A stretch of DNA of 7,711 nucleotides from an uncultured Collinsella sp. (GCA_902470345.1 CABRGB010000073.1:1-7711), one strand, 5' to 3'. Shown: positions 1 through 5,696, numbered from the stretch's first letter. Numbers and translations: made by a program. Notes: a model not told the origin generated them from the sequence alone.

Positions 1-14
1 AACTTACGCGCCAT
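1..14 (-). CDS. Start of a minus-strand gene running off the left edge (unidentified)
   Basis: Reading the minus strand, an ATG at 14 opens a frame (M-A-R-K) that continues past the window edge. It is preceded by a purine-rich stretch, GAGAGGAGAGGGG, centred about 8 to 12 bases upstream, which is a good Shine-Dalgarno match. A second in-frame ATG at 32 lies upstream of that stretch and would have no ribosome site, so 14 is the better start. Only four full codons are visible and no function can be given. The alternative is that this is chance, or that the sequence belongs to a plus-strand gene end, but the ribosome site makes a minus-strand start more likely. Confidence 0.45.
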
Positions 15-46
15 ATACCCCTCTCCTCTCATATAGGTATACAGGC

Positions 47-62
47 CCCGGCGATCGCCGGG
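47..62. promoter_or_regulatory. Perfect 16-bp palindrome upstream of the left-edge gene
   Basis: CCCGGCGATCGCCGGG is fully self-complementary and ends 33 bases before the putative ATG at 14. It could be an operator or an RNA hairpin in the 5' leader. It is not followed by a U-run on either strand, so it is not a standard terminator. Its core GGCGATCGCC also occurs at 3281-3290, next to the kinase start. Confidence 0.35.
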
Positions 63-340
63 ATATTGGCGTGATGGGATTTTCGTTGTTGCTTCCAATC
101 ATCTGGCAGGCGGACTCAGCAGCAGGTACATGGCGTGGAGAGAAGGCATGCCGAGGCGAGGAGGGCTGCACGCGCTCCACAGGCCCAGCTACCCGTCTTG
201 CACATGACCGAGCGCCGCAAAGGCCGCATGTCGGATGCTCCCGGGCACGCCCCGGCGATGGGAAGCGCCCGCAACGGAAATCCGCATGCGGGTTTATTGT
301 ACCCCGCCGTCAGGCCATATTTCGGCAAATATAGGTGGGC

Positions 341-354
341 GGTAAAGGTTTACC
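341..354. repeat. Small inverted repeat, 6-bp arms
   Basis: GGTAAA and TTTACC flank a 2-base centre. The site lies in the non-coding stretch about 140 bases beyond the FHA gene stop. It may be a protein-binding dyad, but there is no recognisable promoter around it and the length is compatible with chance. Confidence 0.2.
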
Positions 355-413
355 TCGGGTGACTATTGTGCGCGCGGCACCGGCGGGCACAGTCCCCTGG
401 AACCCCACAGCAG

Positions 414-476
414 TTGCGGTGAAATAGGGAGTGTTTTTGCTGTTAACGGCCTTAATCAGTCCCTATTTCACCGCAA
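414..476. repeat. 63-bp near-palindrome with 17-bp perfect arms
   Basis: The left arm, TTGCGGTGAAATAGGGA (414-430), is exactly complementary to 460-476. The 29-base loop contains a nearly concentric small palindrome around GTTAAC (442-447). The element ends 18 bases downstream of the FHA gene stop codon. It would form a very stable hairpin at the end of the kinase/FHA operon transcript, but no U-run follows the stem in the minus direction and only a weak TTATTT follows in the plus direction. It therefore fits a 3'-end stabilising or factor-dependent termination structure, or a dispersed palindromic repeat, better than a textbook intrinsic terminator. Confidence 0.7.
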
Positions 477-494
477 GTTATTTGGGGGGATGAG

Positions 495-1433
495 TTAGAG
501 GGCACCGAGGAGGATGGCGTAGGTGGTGGATTCGCCGAGTTTGAGCTCGTCGCCGGGGTTGAGCTGGGCGGAGCGGCCAGGCTCTACTTGAATACACACG
601 CTCGTGGCCCCGTTTACCACCACGGTGCCGTTCGTGGACGACAGGTCCTCGACAAACCATGTGCCAGAATCGTCGCACCAGATATGGGCATGGCGGGCCG
701 AGACGTCGTCGCCGACGTCGGTGATGTCGCCCTCCCCCGTTGCCAGCGCGCCGATCTCGACGCCTTCTTCACTCGGCTGAATCCAGCGCGGGGCGCTCAC
801 CACGTAGCCGTTTTGCACGCGCAGCAGTCCCAGCGGATGCGCCGGCGCGACCTCGTGCTCGCCCACGACCGAAGATGTGCTCAGCGAGCGCGGCGTCGAC
901 GTGGCGCCGCCACAGGTCGCATGAGCGTAGTCGATGGCATAGGTCACCGACGAACGTACATCTGCCGAGCAACCCACGGCGACAAACAGCACCAGGATGG
1001 CCTCGGCGCGCTCGGCGGGCATGAGTTCAGCCGCCTGCGACAGGCGCTCGAGCGCATTGCGATAGAGATTCGTGTCCTGGTGGCATTCCTCGAGTGCCCG
1101 CACCATGGGCTCGCCAGCGGGGCCGCACACCATATTGGTCACGGCCGCGGCGTCCATGGGGTTGCGACGGCGCAGGGCCAGCTGCGACATAATGCGCGCG
1201 GCCGAGGTGCCGTAATCGGCAAAATAACGTTCCTGCAGCGTGCCGACCGGTGCGCGCACGATAAAGCGCGAAACCCAGGAGCGATCGGCGGCACGACTCT
1301 GCGGACTACGGCCGTCGGCGAGCGGGCGGCTCGAGAGCACCAGGCCGCACAGTTCGATATGGCTCAGGTGCGCTGCGCGCTTAAAGATGTCAAACATTGC
1401 CCCGCACGGGGTGAGCTCAGCTTGAGAAGCCAT
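495..1433 (-). CDS. FHA-domain protein with unassigned N-terminal region
   Basis: The protein has 312 residues. The C-terminal third (about 205-310) reads as a forkhead-associated domain, a phosphothreonine-binding module: VSARHAHI supplies the conserved Ser245 and His248, DLSSTNGT (263-270) supplies the Asn268-Gly269 turn, and NPGDELKLG (292-300) closes the fold. The usual Gly-Arg at the start of the domain appears as IGAL (227-230), so the phosphate-contacting Arg is not where expected. Residues 1-200 match no family I recognise; they contain a hydrophobic helix at about 143-156 and no signal peptide. The start is set by AAGGAGGG at 1448-1441, seven bases before the ATG and inside the kinase 3' end; the kinase stop falls between them, so coupled translation is likely. 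As last gene of the operon it probably reads phosphorylation by the kinase upstream, which is an inference from context. Confidence 0.85.
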   Translation of the reverse strand: MASQAELTPCGAMFDIFKRAAHLSHIELCGLVLSSRPLADGRSPQSRAADRSWVSRFIVRAPVGTLQERYFADYGTSAARIMSQLALRRRNPMDAAAVTNMVCGPAGEPMVRALEECHQDTNLYRNALERLSQAAELMPAERAEAILVLFVAVGCSADVRSSVTYAIDYAHATCGGATSTPRSLSTSSVVGEHEVAPAHPLGLLRVQNGYVVSAPRWIQPSEEGVEIGALATGEGDITDVGDDVSARHAHIWCDDSGTWFVEDLSSTNGTVVVNGATSVCIQVEPGRSAQLNPGDELKLGESTTYAILLGAL

Positions 1434-1436
1434 GGC

Positions 1437-3278
1437 TTAGCCCTCCTTGGTCGCAGAGATCGTGTCGGATACTTCGGCCGGCCCGCCAAAGGCGCGGACA
1501 GCCGCGGCTCCGCCGGCAAGCGGCGTCGCCATGGGAATTTTCGCACGTCGTGCTGACACGACGGGAAGCTCAAAGGCAAACCCCATCGCCAGCAAAAACC
1601 ACGTAAGCGCATAGGTTGCAATTATGGCGGCCACCAGGCCGCCCGCCACGGCATGCTGGGAAAACACGGCACATGCGAGTGCGACCAGAGCCGGAACCTC
1701 GCAGGCGGAAAGGGCCAACACGCCCTGCAGGAATCCCGCACGGCGGTCGCGCGCCAAGGCCCCGGCAGCGATGCCCACCATGCCCGGCAGTGCCAACGCC
1801 AGCGCGGCGATAATGGCCGGCAGCTTCCCGGACCACATAAGCGGTCCCACGACGAGCGTCACATGGGCGCCCGACGCCAACAGCGCCGCTGATACCACGA
1901 CCACGGTCCAAAGCACGCCGCATACCGCCGTCGCACCAACCATCGCCGCACGCCGGACTGTGTGCCCCGATACCTCCATCGGGCACGGCATGAGCGGCTC
2001 GGCGCGAAGCGAGCGGGCGACATTTTGCGCATAGTGGTCGCAAAATGCCGAGAGCGCCGCCTCCACCGCAGCCGGCTCGGGACGATCTTCCTGATGGCAG
2101 GACAGGCAGGTCATCACCACATCGAACAGCTGAGCGTCGACAAACGCCAGCGCATCGCGCAAATCCTCGGAATTTGGATCGAGCCCCAGCTGCTGAGCCT
2201 GTTCGGCCGCGGCAAGTGCCACATCGGGCTCGCGTCGCAGCAGTTGCGTCAAGTCGCAGCCGGGCGCGTGGGCGCCGACGGGATAATCGGGCAGCGTATC
2301 CATCTTGAGGCGATAAGGGCTGGCGATATCGCGCGTCTTTTTGCGCGAGCCCGAAGTACCCGACGCACCCGGCGCTGCTTCGTACGGCGCGACACCGGCG
2401 ATGAGCTCGTAGACCGTACTCGCCGCTGCATAGACATCGATCGCCGGCGACATACGAAGCATGCGCAGGTCGGGGATATCGTCGGTGAGCATCTCGGGCG
2501 GGGCGTAGGCCACCGTCGCGCGGCGCAACGTGGCATAGCGCTCGGTAAACGACGCCTTGCCGCCGGTGCCGGCCACCGCAGAGGCGGGCTCGAGCGCCAG
2601 CGACGAGCCAAAGTCGATCAAGCACAGGTCGAAGGTGCCTTCGGCAAGCTGTCGGTCGAACGGCAGGCGCGCCGTGCGCACCATAATATTAGCGGGCGAG
2701 ATATCGCGATGGACGAACCCCTCGCCTACCAAGCTCATGCGGCAGAGCAGATCGAACAGGTCGCGACCCAGGCGCGCCGCCACGAGCGGCGACAGACGCC
2801 CGGCATCGTCCACGGCAAGGCGCGGGCGCAGGCGAGCGAGCGTCTCGCCCTCGACCCACTCCATGACAATCGCGGGCACGCCGTCAACCTCGCCCCACCC
2901 GTATAAGCGGGGAAAGCCCTTAAGGCCCGAAAGGGCACGATGGCATTCATATTCCTCGCGAAACGCCGCCTTGAACTTGGTGACCAGCGCCTCGTGGGCG
3001 ACATCGTCATCAAATTCGTCGCGCGTTGGCAAGATGAGCTGCTTGAGCGCCACGGCCTCGCCCTGCGCGTTGACGGCACGCGTCACACGGCCGATACCGC
3101 CGCGGCGCATGGTGGCGTCATCGGCAAACAGCATCGTAAAACGGCGCAGGTAGGCGGGAAGCTCGTCCGCGCCCAGGGCGACGGCAGGCTCAAACCCGTC
3201 GACGCGCGCCAGGCGCAGGCCCACCATGGGATCGCGGTTGAGCGACTGGGCTGCCGTAGAAGCGAGGTCGTTCGTCAT
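1437..3278 (-). CDS. Membrane-bound Ser/Thr protein kinase (Hanks type)
   Basis: With the start at 3278 the protein has 613 residues. The N-terminal half is a eukaryotic-like kinase: glycine loop RRGGIGRV (58-65), ATP-binding Lys79 in AVALK, a helix-C Glu in FREEYE (106-111), catalytic loop HRDISPAN (190-197, Asp192, Asn197), metal-binding DFG (222-224), APPE (259-262), and Arg399 in EDRP. All catalytic residues are present, so it should be active. Residues about 300-385, between the PYE segment and the end of the C-lobe, are longer than usual. Residues about 443-570 hold around four hydrophobic membrane segments, followed by a roughly 43-residue tail; there are no PASTA repeats. The frame is open further upstream, but ATG 3278 overlaps the preceding stop as ATGA, and the longer version would overlap that gene by over 100 bases. 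No clear ribosome site precedes the start, so translation is probably coupled. Confidence 0.9.
   Translation of the reverse strand: MTNDLASTAAQSLNRDPMVGLRLARVDGFEPAVALGADELPAYLRRFTMLFADDATMRRGGIGRVTRAVNAQGEAVALKQLILPTRDEFDDDVAHEALVTKFKAAFREEYECHRALSGLKGFPRLYGWGEVDGVPAIVMEWVEGETLARLRPRLAVDDAGRLSPLVAARLGRDLFDLLCRMSLVGEGFVHRDISPANIMVRTARLPFDRQLAEGTFDLCLIDFGSSLALEPASAVAGTGGKASFTERYATLRRATVAYAPPEMLTDDIPDLRMLRMSPAIDVYAAASTVYELIAGVAPYEAAPGASGTSGSRKKTRDIASPYRLKMDTLPDYPVGAHAPGCDLTQLLRREPDVALAAAEQAQQLGLDPNSEDLRDALAFVDAQLFDVVMTCLSCHQEDRPEPAAVEAALSAFCDHYAQNVARSLRAEPLMPCPMEVSGHTVRRAAMVGATAVCGVLWTVVVVSAALLASGAHVTLVVGPLMWSGKLPAIIAALALALPGMVGIAAGALARDRRAGFLQGVLALSACEVPALVALACAVFSQHAVAGGLVAAIIATYALTWFLLAMGFAFELPVVSARRAKIPMATPLAGGAAAVRAFGGPAEVSDTISATKEG
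1441..1448 (-). promoter_or_regulatory. Ribosome binding site of the FHA gene, inside the kinase gene
   Basis: AAGGAGGG is a near-perfect Shine-Dalgarno sequence lying in the last kinase codons, seven bases before the FHA ATG. The kinase TAA sits at 1439-1437, between this site and the ATG. It fixes the start of the FHA protein and implies that ribosomes finishing the kinase can reinitiate. Confidence 0.8.
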
Positions 3279-4183
3279 AGGGCGATCGCCGCCACATTGG
3301 TGTTGAAGTTGTTGAGCGCGACGTCGTCGTCGCCATAGTGTCCAACCCATTGACACAGGTTGGTATAGCAGCCCCACAGATTGGCATACTGCCGATACCA
3401 CTTAGATTTGGTCGAGAACCTTTGCCGACCGAACTCGGCACGGATAACAAACATGTCATTCGCCAGGGTGTCGCACGGTCCGGTATCGCCCGTAGCGTTA
3501 TAGGTCGAAACCACGCTATTGGCGCGGGTGACGTAGCCGTCGAGCATGTTGTACTTGGTCACGAGCCAACTGTGGATGCTCGCCTCCTCGGTAGCCGAGA
3601 GACCACCCGAGCCTGTGTCGCCGCCGGCACCGCCGTCCGTCGAGCCACCACTCGAAGATCCACCGCCAGAGGCGGAGCCCGAACCGGAACCGCCGTCCGA
3701 GCCCGCCGAACCGCTGCCAGAACCGGACCCGTCCGAGCCGCCGGGCTTGCCCGTCTGCTGCGTATCCTGCTCCTTCTGCTGCTCCACCTTGTTAACGACA
3801 GAAGCCACGCTGTTATTGGAAAGCTTCGTAATGACCTTGGTGTTGGTGAGCACGATGGTCTTGCCGTTTGCCAGCGTGATCTCGTTGGACGCCTGCTCAC
3901 CCTCGTCTGCGGGATCGACGCCAAACACGGTGCGCCCGACCACGCTCGCCCACGCATATCCAGTTGTCGTTCCCAAGTCGCTTTTGGCCTTGCGCCCAAT
4001 ATGCAGCTCGCGCGCAGCATGCGCCTGCACCATGGACGGCACCGTCATGCCATAAGCCGAAACACCGGCTATGACCAGCACGAGCGAGCAAGACAGCAGC
4101 ACATACGCCCGAGGCGCCAGGCCCAGCCGGCGCCGCATGCGCACCGCGGCGCCATGCTTTGTCTGAGTGCCCCCGGGCCGCAT
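3275..4183 (-). CDS. Single-pass membrane protein with Gly/Ser tether and external C-terminal domain
   Basis: The protein has 302 residues and belongs to no family I recognise. A basic N-terminus (KHGAAVRMRRR) precedes one membrane helix at about 26-47, predicting a cytoplasmic tail and an outside C-terminus. Residues 50-135 form a probable folded region containing a run of Thr/Val-rich strands (102-120), followed by a Lys/Glu/Gln-rich stretch (132-146). Residues 147-194 are a nearly pure Gly/Ser/Asp linker. The C-terminal part (195-302) is aromatic-rich with three cysteines (237, 272, 277) that could form a disulfide. The start at 4183 is chosen because GGAGGAG ends five bases before it; the frame is open to 4372 but has no ribosome site there. 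The stop overlaps the kinase ATG, so it is probably first in the operon. A sensor, an anchor or a kinase substrate are all possible; none is shown. Confidence 0.8.
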   Translation of the reverse strand: MRPGGTQTKHGAAVRMRRRLGLAPRAYVLLSCSLVLVIAGVSAYGMTVPSMVQAHAARELHIGRKAKSDLGTTTGYAWASVVGRTVFGVDPADEGEQASNEITLANGKTIVLTNTKVITKLSNNSVASVVNKVEQQKEQDTQQTGKPGGSDGSGSGSGSAGSDGGSGSGSASGGGSSSGGSTDGGAGGDTGSGGLSATEEASIHSWLVTKYNMLDGYVTRANSVVSTYNATGDTGPCDTLANDMFVIRAEFGRQRFSTKSKWYRQYANLWGCYTNLCQWVGHYGDDDVALNNFNTNVAAIAL

Positions 4184-4198
4184 GTGTTCTCCTCCAAC

Positions 4199-4223
4199 AA
4201 AAACACGCCGCTTAAAAGCGGCG
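4199..4223 (-). terminator. Terminator-like hairpin with U-run just before the anchor gene
   Basis: On the minus strand CGCCGCU pairs with AGCGGCG across a 4-base loop (4223-4206), followed by UG and five U (4203-4199). This is a good intrinsic terminator shape. It lies only 15 bases before the anchor-gene ATG, with the Shine-Dalgarno directly after the U-run. It may end transcripts coming from recR, about 200 bases upstream, or act as an attenuator for the kinase operon, whose own promoter must then lie upstream of the hairpin. Confidence 0.55.
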
Positions 4224-4245
4224 CATTCTTTCATATCCACATTTG

Positions 4246-4276
4246 AGTGTATCAGCGAACCAAAAAGGTTGCGCAA
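4246..4276 (-). promoter_or_regulatory. Weak candidate promoter for the anchor/kinase/FHA operon
   Basis: On the minus strand TTGCGC (4276-4271) and TACACT (4251-4246) are separated by 19 bases. Each matches the sigma-70 type consensus at about four of six positions, and the spacing is longer than ideal. It is the best pair I find between recR and the anchor gene. It would put the RNA start near 4239, upstream of the hairpin at 4206-4223. Confidence 0.2.
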
Positions 4277-4277
4277 C
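4268..4277. promoter_or_regulatory. Palindrome GTTGCGCAAC, possible operator
   Basis: This is a perfect 10-bp palindrome and overlaps the candidate -35 box. It differs at one position from the core of a second palindrome 73 bases away (4341-4350), so the two may be a pair of sites for one regulator. No regulator can be named. Confidence 0.35.
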
Positions 4278-4337
4278 GAATGGGCAAATACGAGGTGCGA
4301 GCGGACCCATCCACGCGATAAGCGGATGAAAAGCAGG

Positions 4338-4353
4338 TTTGTTGCACAACAAA
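4338..4353. promoter_or_regulatory. Palindrome TTTGTTGCACAACAAA, possible operator
   Basis: Two 7-bp arms flank a CA centre in the 242-bp gap between recR and the anchor gene. The core GTTGCACAAC matches the palindrome at 4268-4277 in nine of ten bases. Its size and symmetry suit a dimeric helix-turn-helix repressor. It is not followed by a U-run in either direction that would suggest a terminator. Confidence 0.4.
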
Positions 4354-4382
4354 TGCATAAACGCGCGCCCAATTATGAGTGC

Positions 4383-4403
4383 CCCGTGCGGCAGGCCGAC
4401 GGG
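4383..4403. other. GC-rich hairpin downstream of recR
   Basis: CCCGT-CGGC and GCCG-ACGGG can pair as a nine-bp stem with one bulged base and a two-base turn. It begins about 23 bases after the recR stop on the minus strand. No U-run follows, so it could protect the recR transcript 3' end or assist factor-dependent termination, or be incidental. Confidence 0.3.
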
Positions 4404-4425
4404 ACATGCCATGGAGCTGACCCGC

Positions 4426-5022
4426 CTAGATCGCGCGGCGGGCCTCGATAGCGCGGCCAAGCGTAAGCTCGTCGGCATACTCCAAGTCGCCGCCCACGGG
4501 AAGGCCGCTCGCAAGACGCGATACCTCAACGCCCAATGGTTTGATGGTGCGAGCAAGGTAGCTCGCCGTGGTCTCGCCCTCAATGTTGGGGTTGGTGGCG
4601 ATAATGACCTCGTGGATGTCCTCGTGGCCCAGGCGCGCCAGCAGCTCGCGGATATGCAGCTGCTCGGGACCGATCTTGTCCATGGGGCTGATCACGCCGC
4701 CCAGCACATGGTAGAGGCCATGGTAGCTGCCCGTGCGCTCAATCGCCTGGACGTCGCGCGGCTCGCCCACCACGCAAATGCGAGTGGTATCGCGCATCGG
4801 GTCCTGGCAGATGGAGCACTCGTCGGCCGTGGCGTAGTTAAAGCAACGGCTGCAAAAGTGGACCTCCTGCTTAACCTCCAGGATGGCCTCGGCCAGGCGG
4901 CGGGCCTCCTCGGCATCGGCCTCGAGCAGGTAATAGGCGATGCGCTGGGCCGACTTGGGGCCAATGCCCGGCAGGCGGCCCAGCTCATCGAGCAGTTTTT
5001 GCAGACTGTGATTCGCATTCAT
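4426..5022 (-). CDS. recR: Recombination protein RecR
   Basis: The protein is a complete 198 residues, the normal length for RecR, which acts with RecF and RecO in loading RecA at single-strand gaps during recombinational repair. Domains appear in order: a helix-hairpin-helix with LPGIGPKSAQR (17-27), a four-cysteine zinc finger (Cys57, Cys60, Cys69, Cys72), a Toprim domain starting at RICVVGEPRD (81-90), ATNPNIEGE (142-150), and the conserved C-terminus with GLPVGGDLEYADE. It starts 13 bases after the ybaB stop. There is no clear Shine-Dalgarno before this ATG, so translation is probably coupled to ybaB. Gene order with ybaB is the standard bacterial arrangement. Nothing in the sequence suggests loss of function. 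Confidence 0.97.
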   Translation of the reverse strand: MNANHSLQKLLDELGRLPGIGPKSAQRIAYYLLEADAEEARRLAEAILEVKQEVHFCSRCFNYATADECSICQDPMRDTTRICVVGEPRDVQAIERTGSYHGLYHVLGGVISPMDKIGPEQLHIRELLARLGHEDIHEVIIATNPNIEGETTASYLARTIKPLGVEVSRLASGLPVGGDLEYADELTLGRAIEARRAI

Positions 5023-5035
5023 ATATATGCGTGTC

Positions 5036-5356
5036 TTAGAACGGCATGCCCGGGATGTTGAGGCCGCCGGTGATGGCGCCCATCTGCTTGTTGGCGAGCT
5101 CGTTGACGCCGCGGACGGCCTCGTTGACGGCAGCCATGATCATGTCCTGCAGCATATCGACGTCCTCGGGATCGAGCGCATCGGGATCGATGGTGAGATT
5201 GACGAGCTCCATCTCGCCGTTAACGGTCACCTTGACCATACCGCCGCCGGCAGAGGCGTCGACGGTCTGGGACTTGAGGTTCTCCTGCGCGGCGGCAAGC
5301 TGCTCCTGCATCTTACGAGCCTGCTTCATCATCTGCTGCATGTTCATACCGGCCAT
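5036..5356 (-). CDS. ybaB: YbaB/EbfC family nucleoid-associated DNA-binding protein
   Basis: The protein has 106 residues, typical of the family. The methionine- and glutamine-rich N-terminal helix (MQQMMKQARKMQEQL, about 6-20) leads to a small beta-sheet with GGGMVKVTVNGEMEL (37-51) and LTIDPDAL, then a helix (69-87, DMLQDMIMAAVNEAVRG). The C-terminal tail is Gly/Met-rich, with GGLNIPGMPF at the end. Family members form dimers that bind DNA as nucleoid-associated proteins, and are almost always encoded between dnaX and recR. AAAGGAG at 5368-5362 stands five bases before the ATG and fixes the start. recR follows 13 bases after the stop, so the two are co-transcribed. dnaX is not adjacent here: more than 800 bases separate them. 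Confidence 0.95.
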   Translation of the reverse strand: MAGMNMQQMMKQARKMQEQLAAAQENLKSQTVDASAGGGMVKVTVNGEMELVNLTIDPDALDPEDVDMLQDMIMAAVNEAVRGVNELANKQMGAITGGLNIPGMPF

Positions 5357-5518
5357 GATGGCTCCTTTACGTGCGGCCGCACGCCGAGCTGCAAGGGCAG
5401 CCGGGACGCGGCGGGACTTTCAAACTCAAAAATCGTACCACGGCGCGCGGCCAGCAAGCGGGGCAGTCACGCTACCTCAGTCGATATACATGTCCTGGAG
5501 TGCAAGCCGCACCCGAAG

Positions 5519-5553
5519 ATTATGCAAAGTTGAATAATTCGCATCTGCATAAT
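5519..5553. repeat. AT-rich nested dyad, 8-bp outer and 4-bp inner arms
   Basis: ATTATGCA (5519-5526) is exactly complementary to TGCATAAT (5546-5553), and the inner GAAT-A-ATTC (5532-5540) shares the same centre at 5536. Thirteen of seventeen positions pair, plus one possible G-T. The concentric design suggests a protein-binding site or a short RNA hairpin. It lies about 100 bases upstream of the TATAAT box of the plus-strand gene. Confidence 0.4.
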
Positions 5554-5635
5554 ATTGAAAGCTAAATCTTGTAGAGCCGGAATCCGACATTTCATGTGCA
5601 CCGCTAAAGACCTGCATGCCGATCCGTTGCTCACG

Positions 5636-5662
5636 GTGACGCGCATGGCAGCGGGGTATAAT
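5636..5662 (+). promoter_or_regulatory. Promoter of the plus-strand membrane protein gene
   Basis: A perfect TATAAT (5657-5662) lies 34 bases before the ATG at 5697. Upstream, GTGACG (5636-5641) matches the -35 consensus at four of six positions with a short 15-base spacer. RNA should start near 5669, giving a leader of about 28 bases. Confidence 0.55.
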
Positions 5663-5696
5663 TTGATTGCCATAGATAGTAATTTGGAGGTGCCCC

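Larger units (their letters stand above)
15..413 (-). other. Non-coding, stem-rich region; possible long structured leader
   Basis: No convincing gene is seen here: the short frames present have no ribosome site and look like GC-driven shadows. On the minus strand there is a TACAAT box at 301-296, which could be a -10 element, though I find no good -35 at normal spacing. Leftward from it several nested complementary stretches can pair. These are 268-273 with 287-292 (inner 275-278 with 281-284), 241-245 with 251-255, 202-206 with 227-231, and 135-140 with 175-180 (inner 146-151 with 168-173). The last inner helix has a G-U pair if the minus strand is transcribed but an A-C mismatch if the plus strand is, which mildly favours minus. 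I do not recognise tRNA, tmRNA, RNase P RNA, SRP RNA, T-box or common riboswitch signatures. GC-rich DNA makes stems by chance, so the call is tentative. Confidence 0.3.
5357..5696. other. Intergenic region between the divergent ybaB and plus-strand membrane gene
   Basis: This 340-bp stretch separates two divergently transcribed genes and must hold both promoters. The ybaB side is GC-rich, with a 12-bp palindrome GTGCGGCCGCAC (5371-5382) just upstream of its ribosome site and a possible -10 box TACGAT at 5437-5432 on the minus strand, without a convincing -35. The side towards 5697 becomes AT-rich from about 5480 and contains an imperfect dyad at 5519-5553. Frames crossing the area (for example a minus-strand one at 5477-5725) lack ribosome sites and overlap the well-supported plus-strand start. 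Confidence 0.6.

Noticed and set aside
15..330. tmRNA, RNase P RNA, SRP RNA or T-box in the left intergenic region
   Set aside because: None of the conserved sequence signatures of these RNAs is found on either strand.
588..1556. Long plus-strand open frame (322 residues) opposite the FHA gene
   Set aside because: It has no ribosome site, the composition is rich in Arg/His/Gly as expected from an antisense frame in GC-rich DNA, and the minus-strand gene carries a clear FHA domain and ribosome site.
1570..2625. Second minus-strand open frame (351 residues) inside the kinase gene
   Set aside because: It is an alternative frame of the kinase coding region, and the real frame contains all kinase motifs. 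Arg/Gly/Cys-rich composition marks it as a shadow.
3281..3290. GGCGATCGCC palindrome shared with 50-59, considered as a repeated element like the cyanobacterial HIP1
   Set aside because: Only two full copies are seen, one within coding sequence. In GC-rich DNA this is too little to claim a repeat family.
3279..3401. Upstream extension of the kinase (41 extra residues)
   Set aside because: It would overlap the anchor gene by over 100 bases, and the extra residues look non-conserved (an Arg run, then Gln-rich). ATGA coupling at 3278 is the better start.
4184..4372. Upstream extension of the anchor protein to 4372
   Set aside because: A strong Shine-Dalgarno precedes 4183 and none precedes 4372. 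The extension would cover the hairpin and palindromes.
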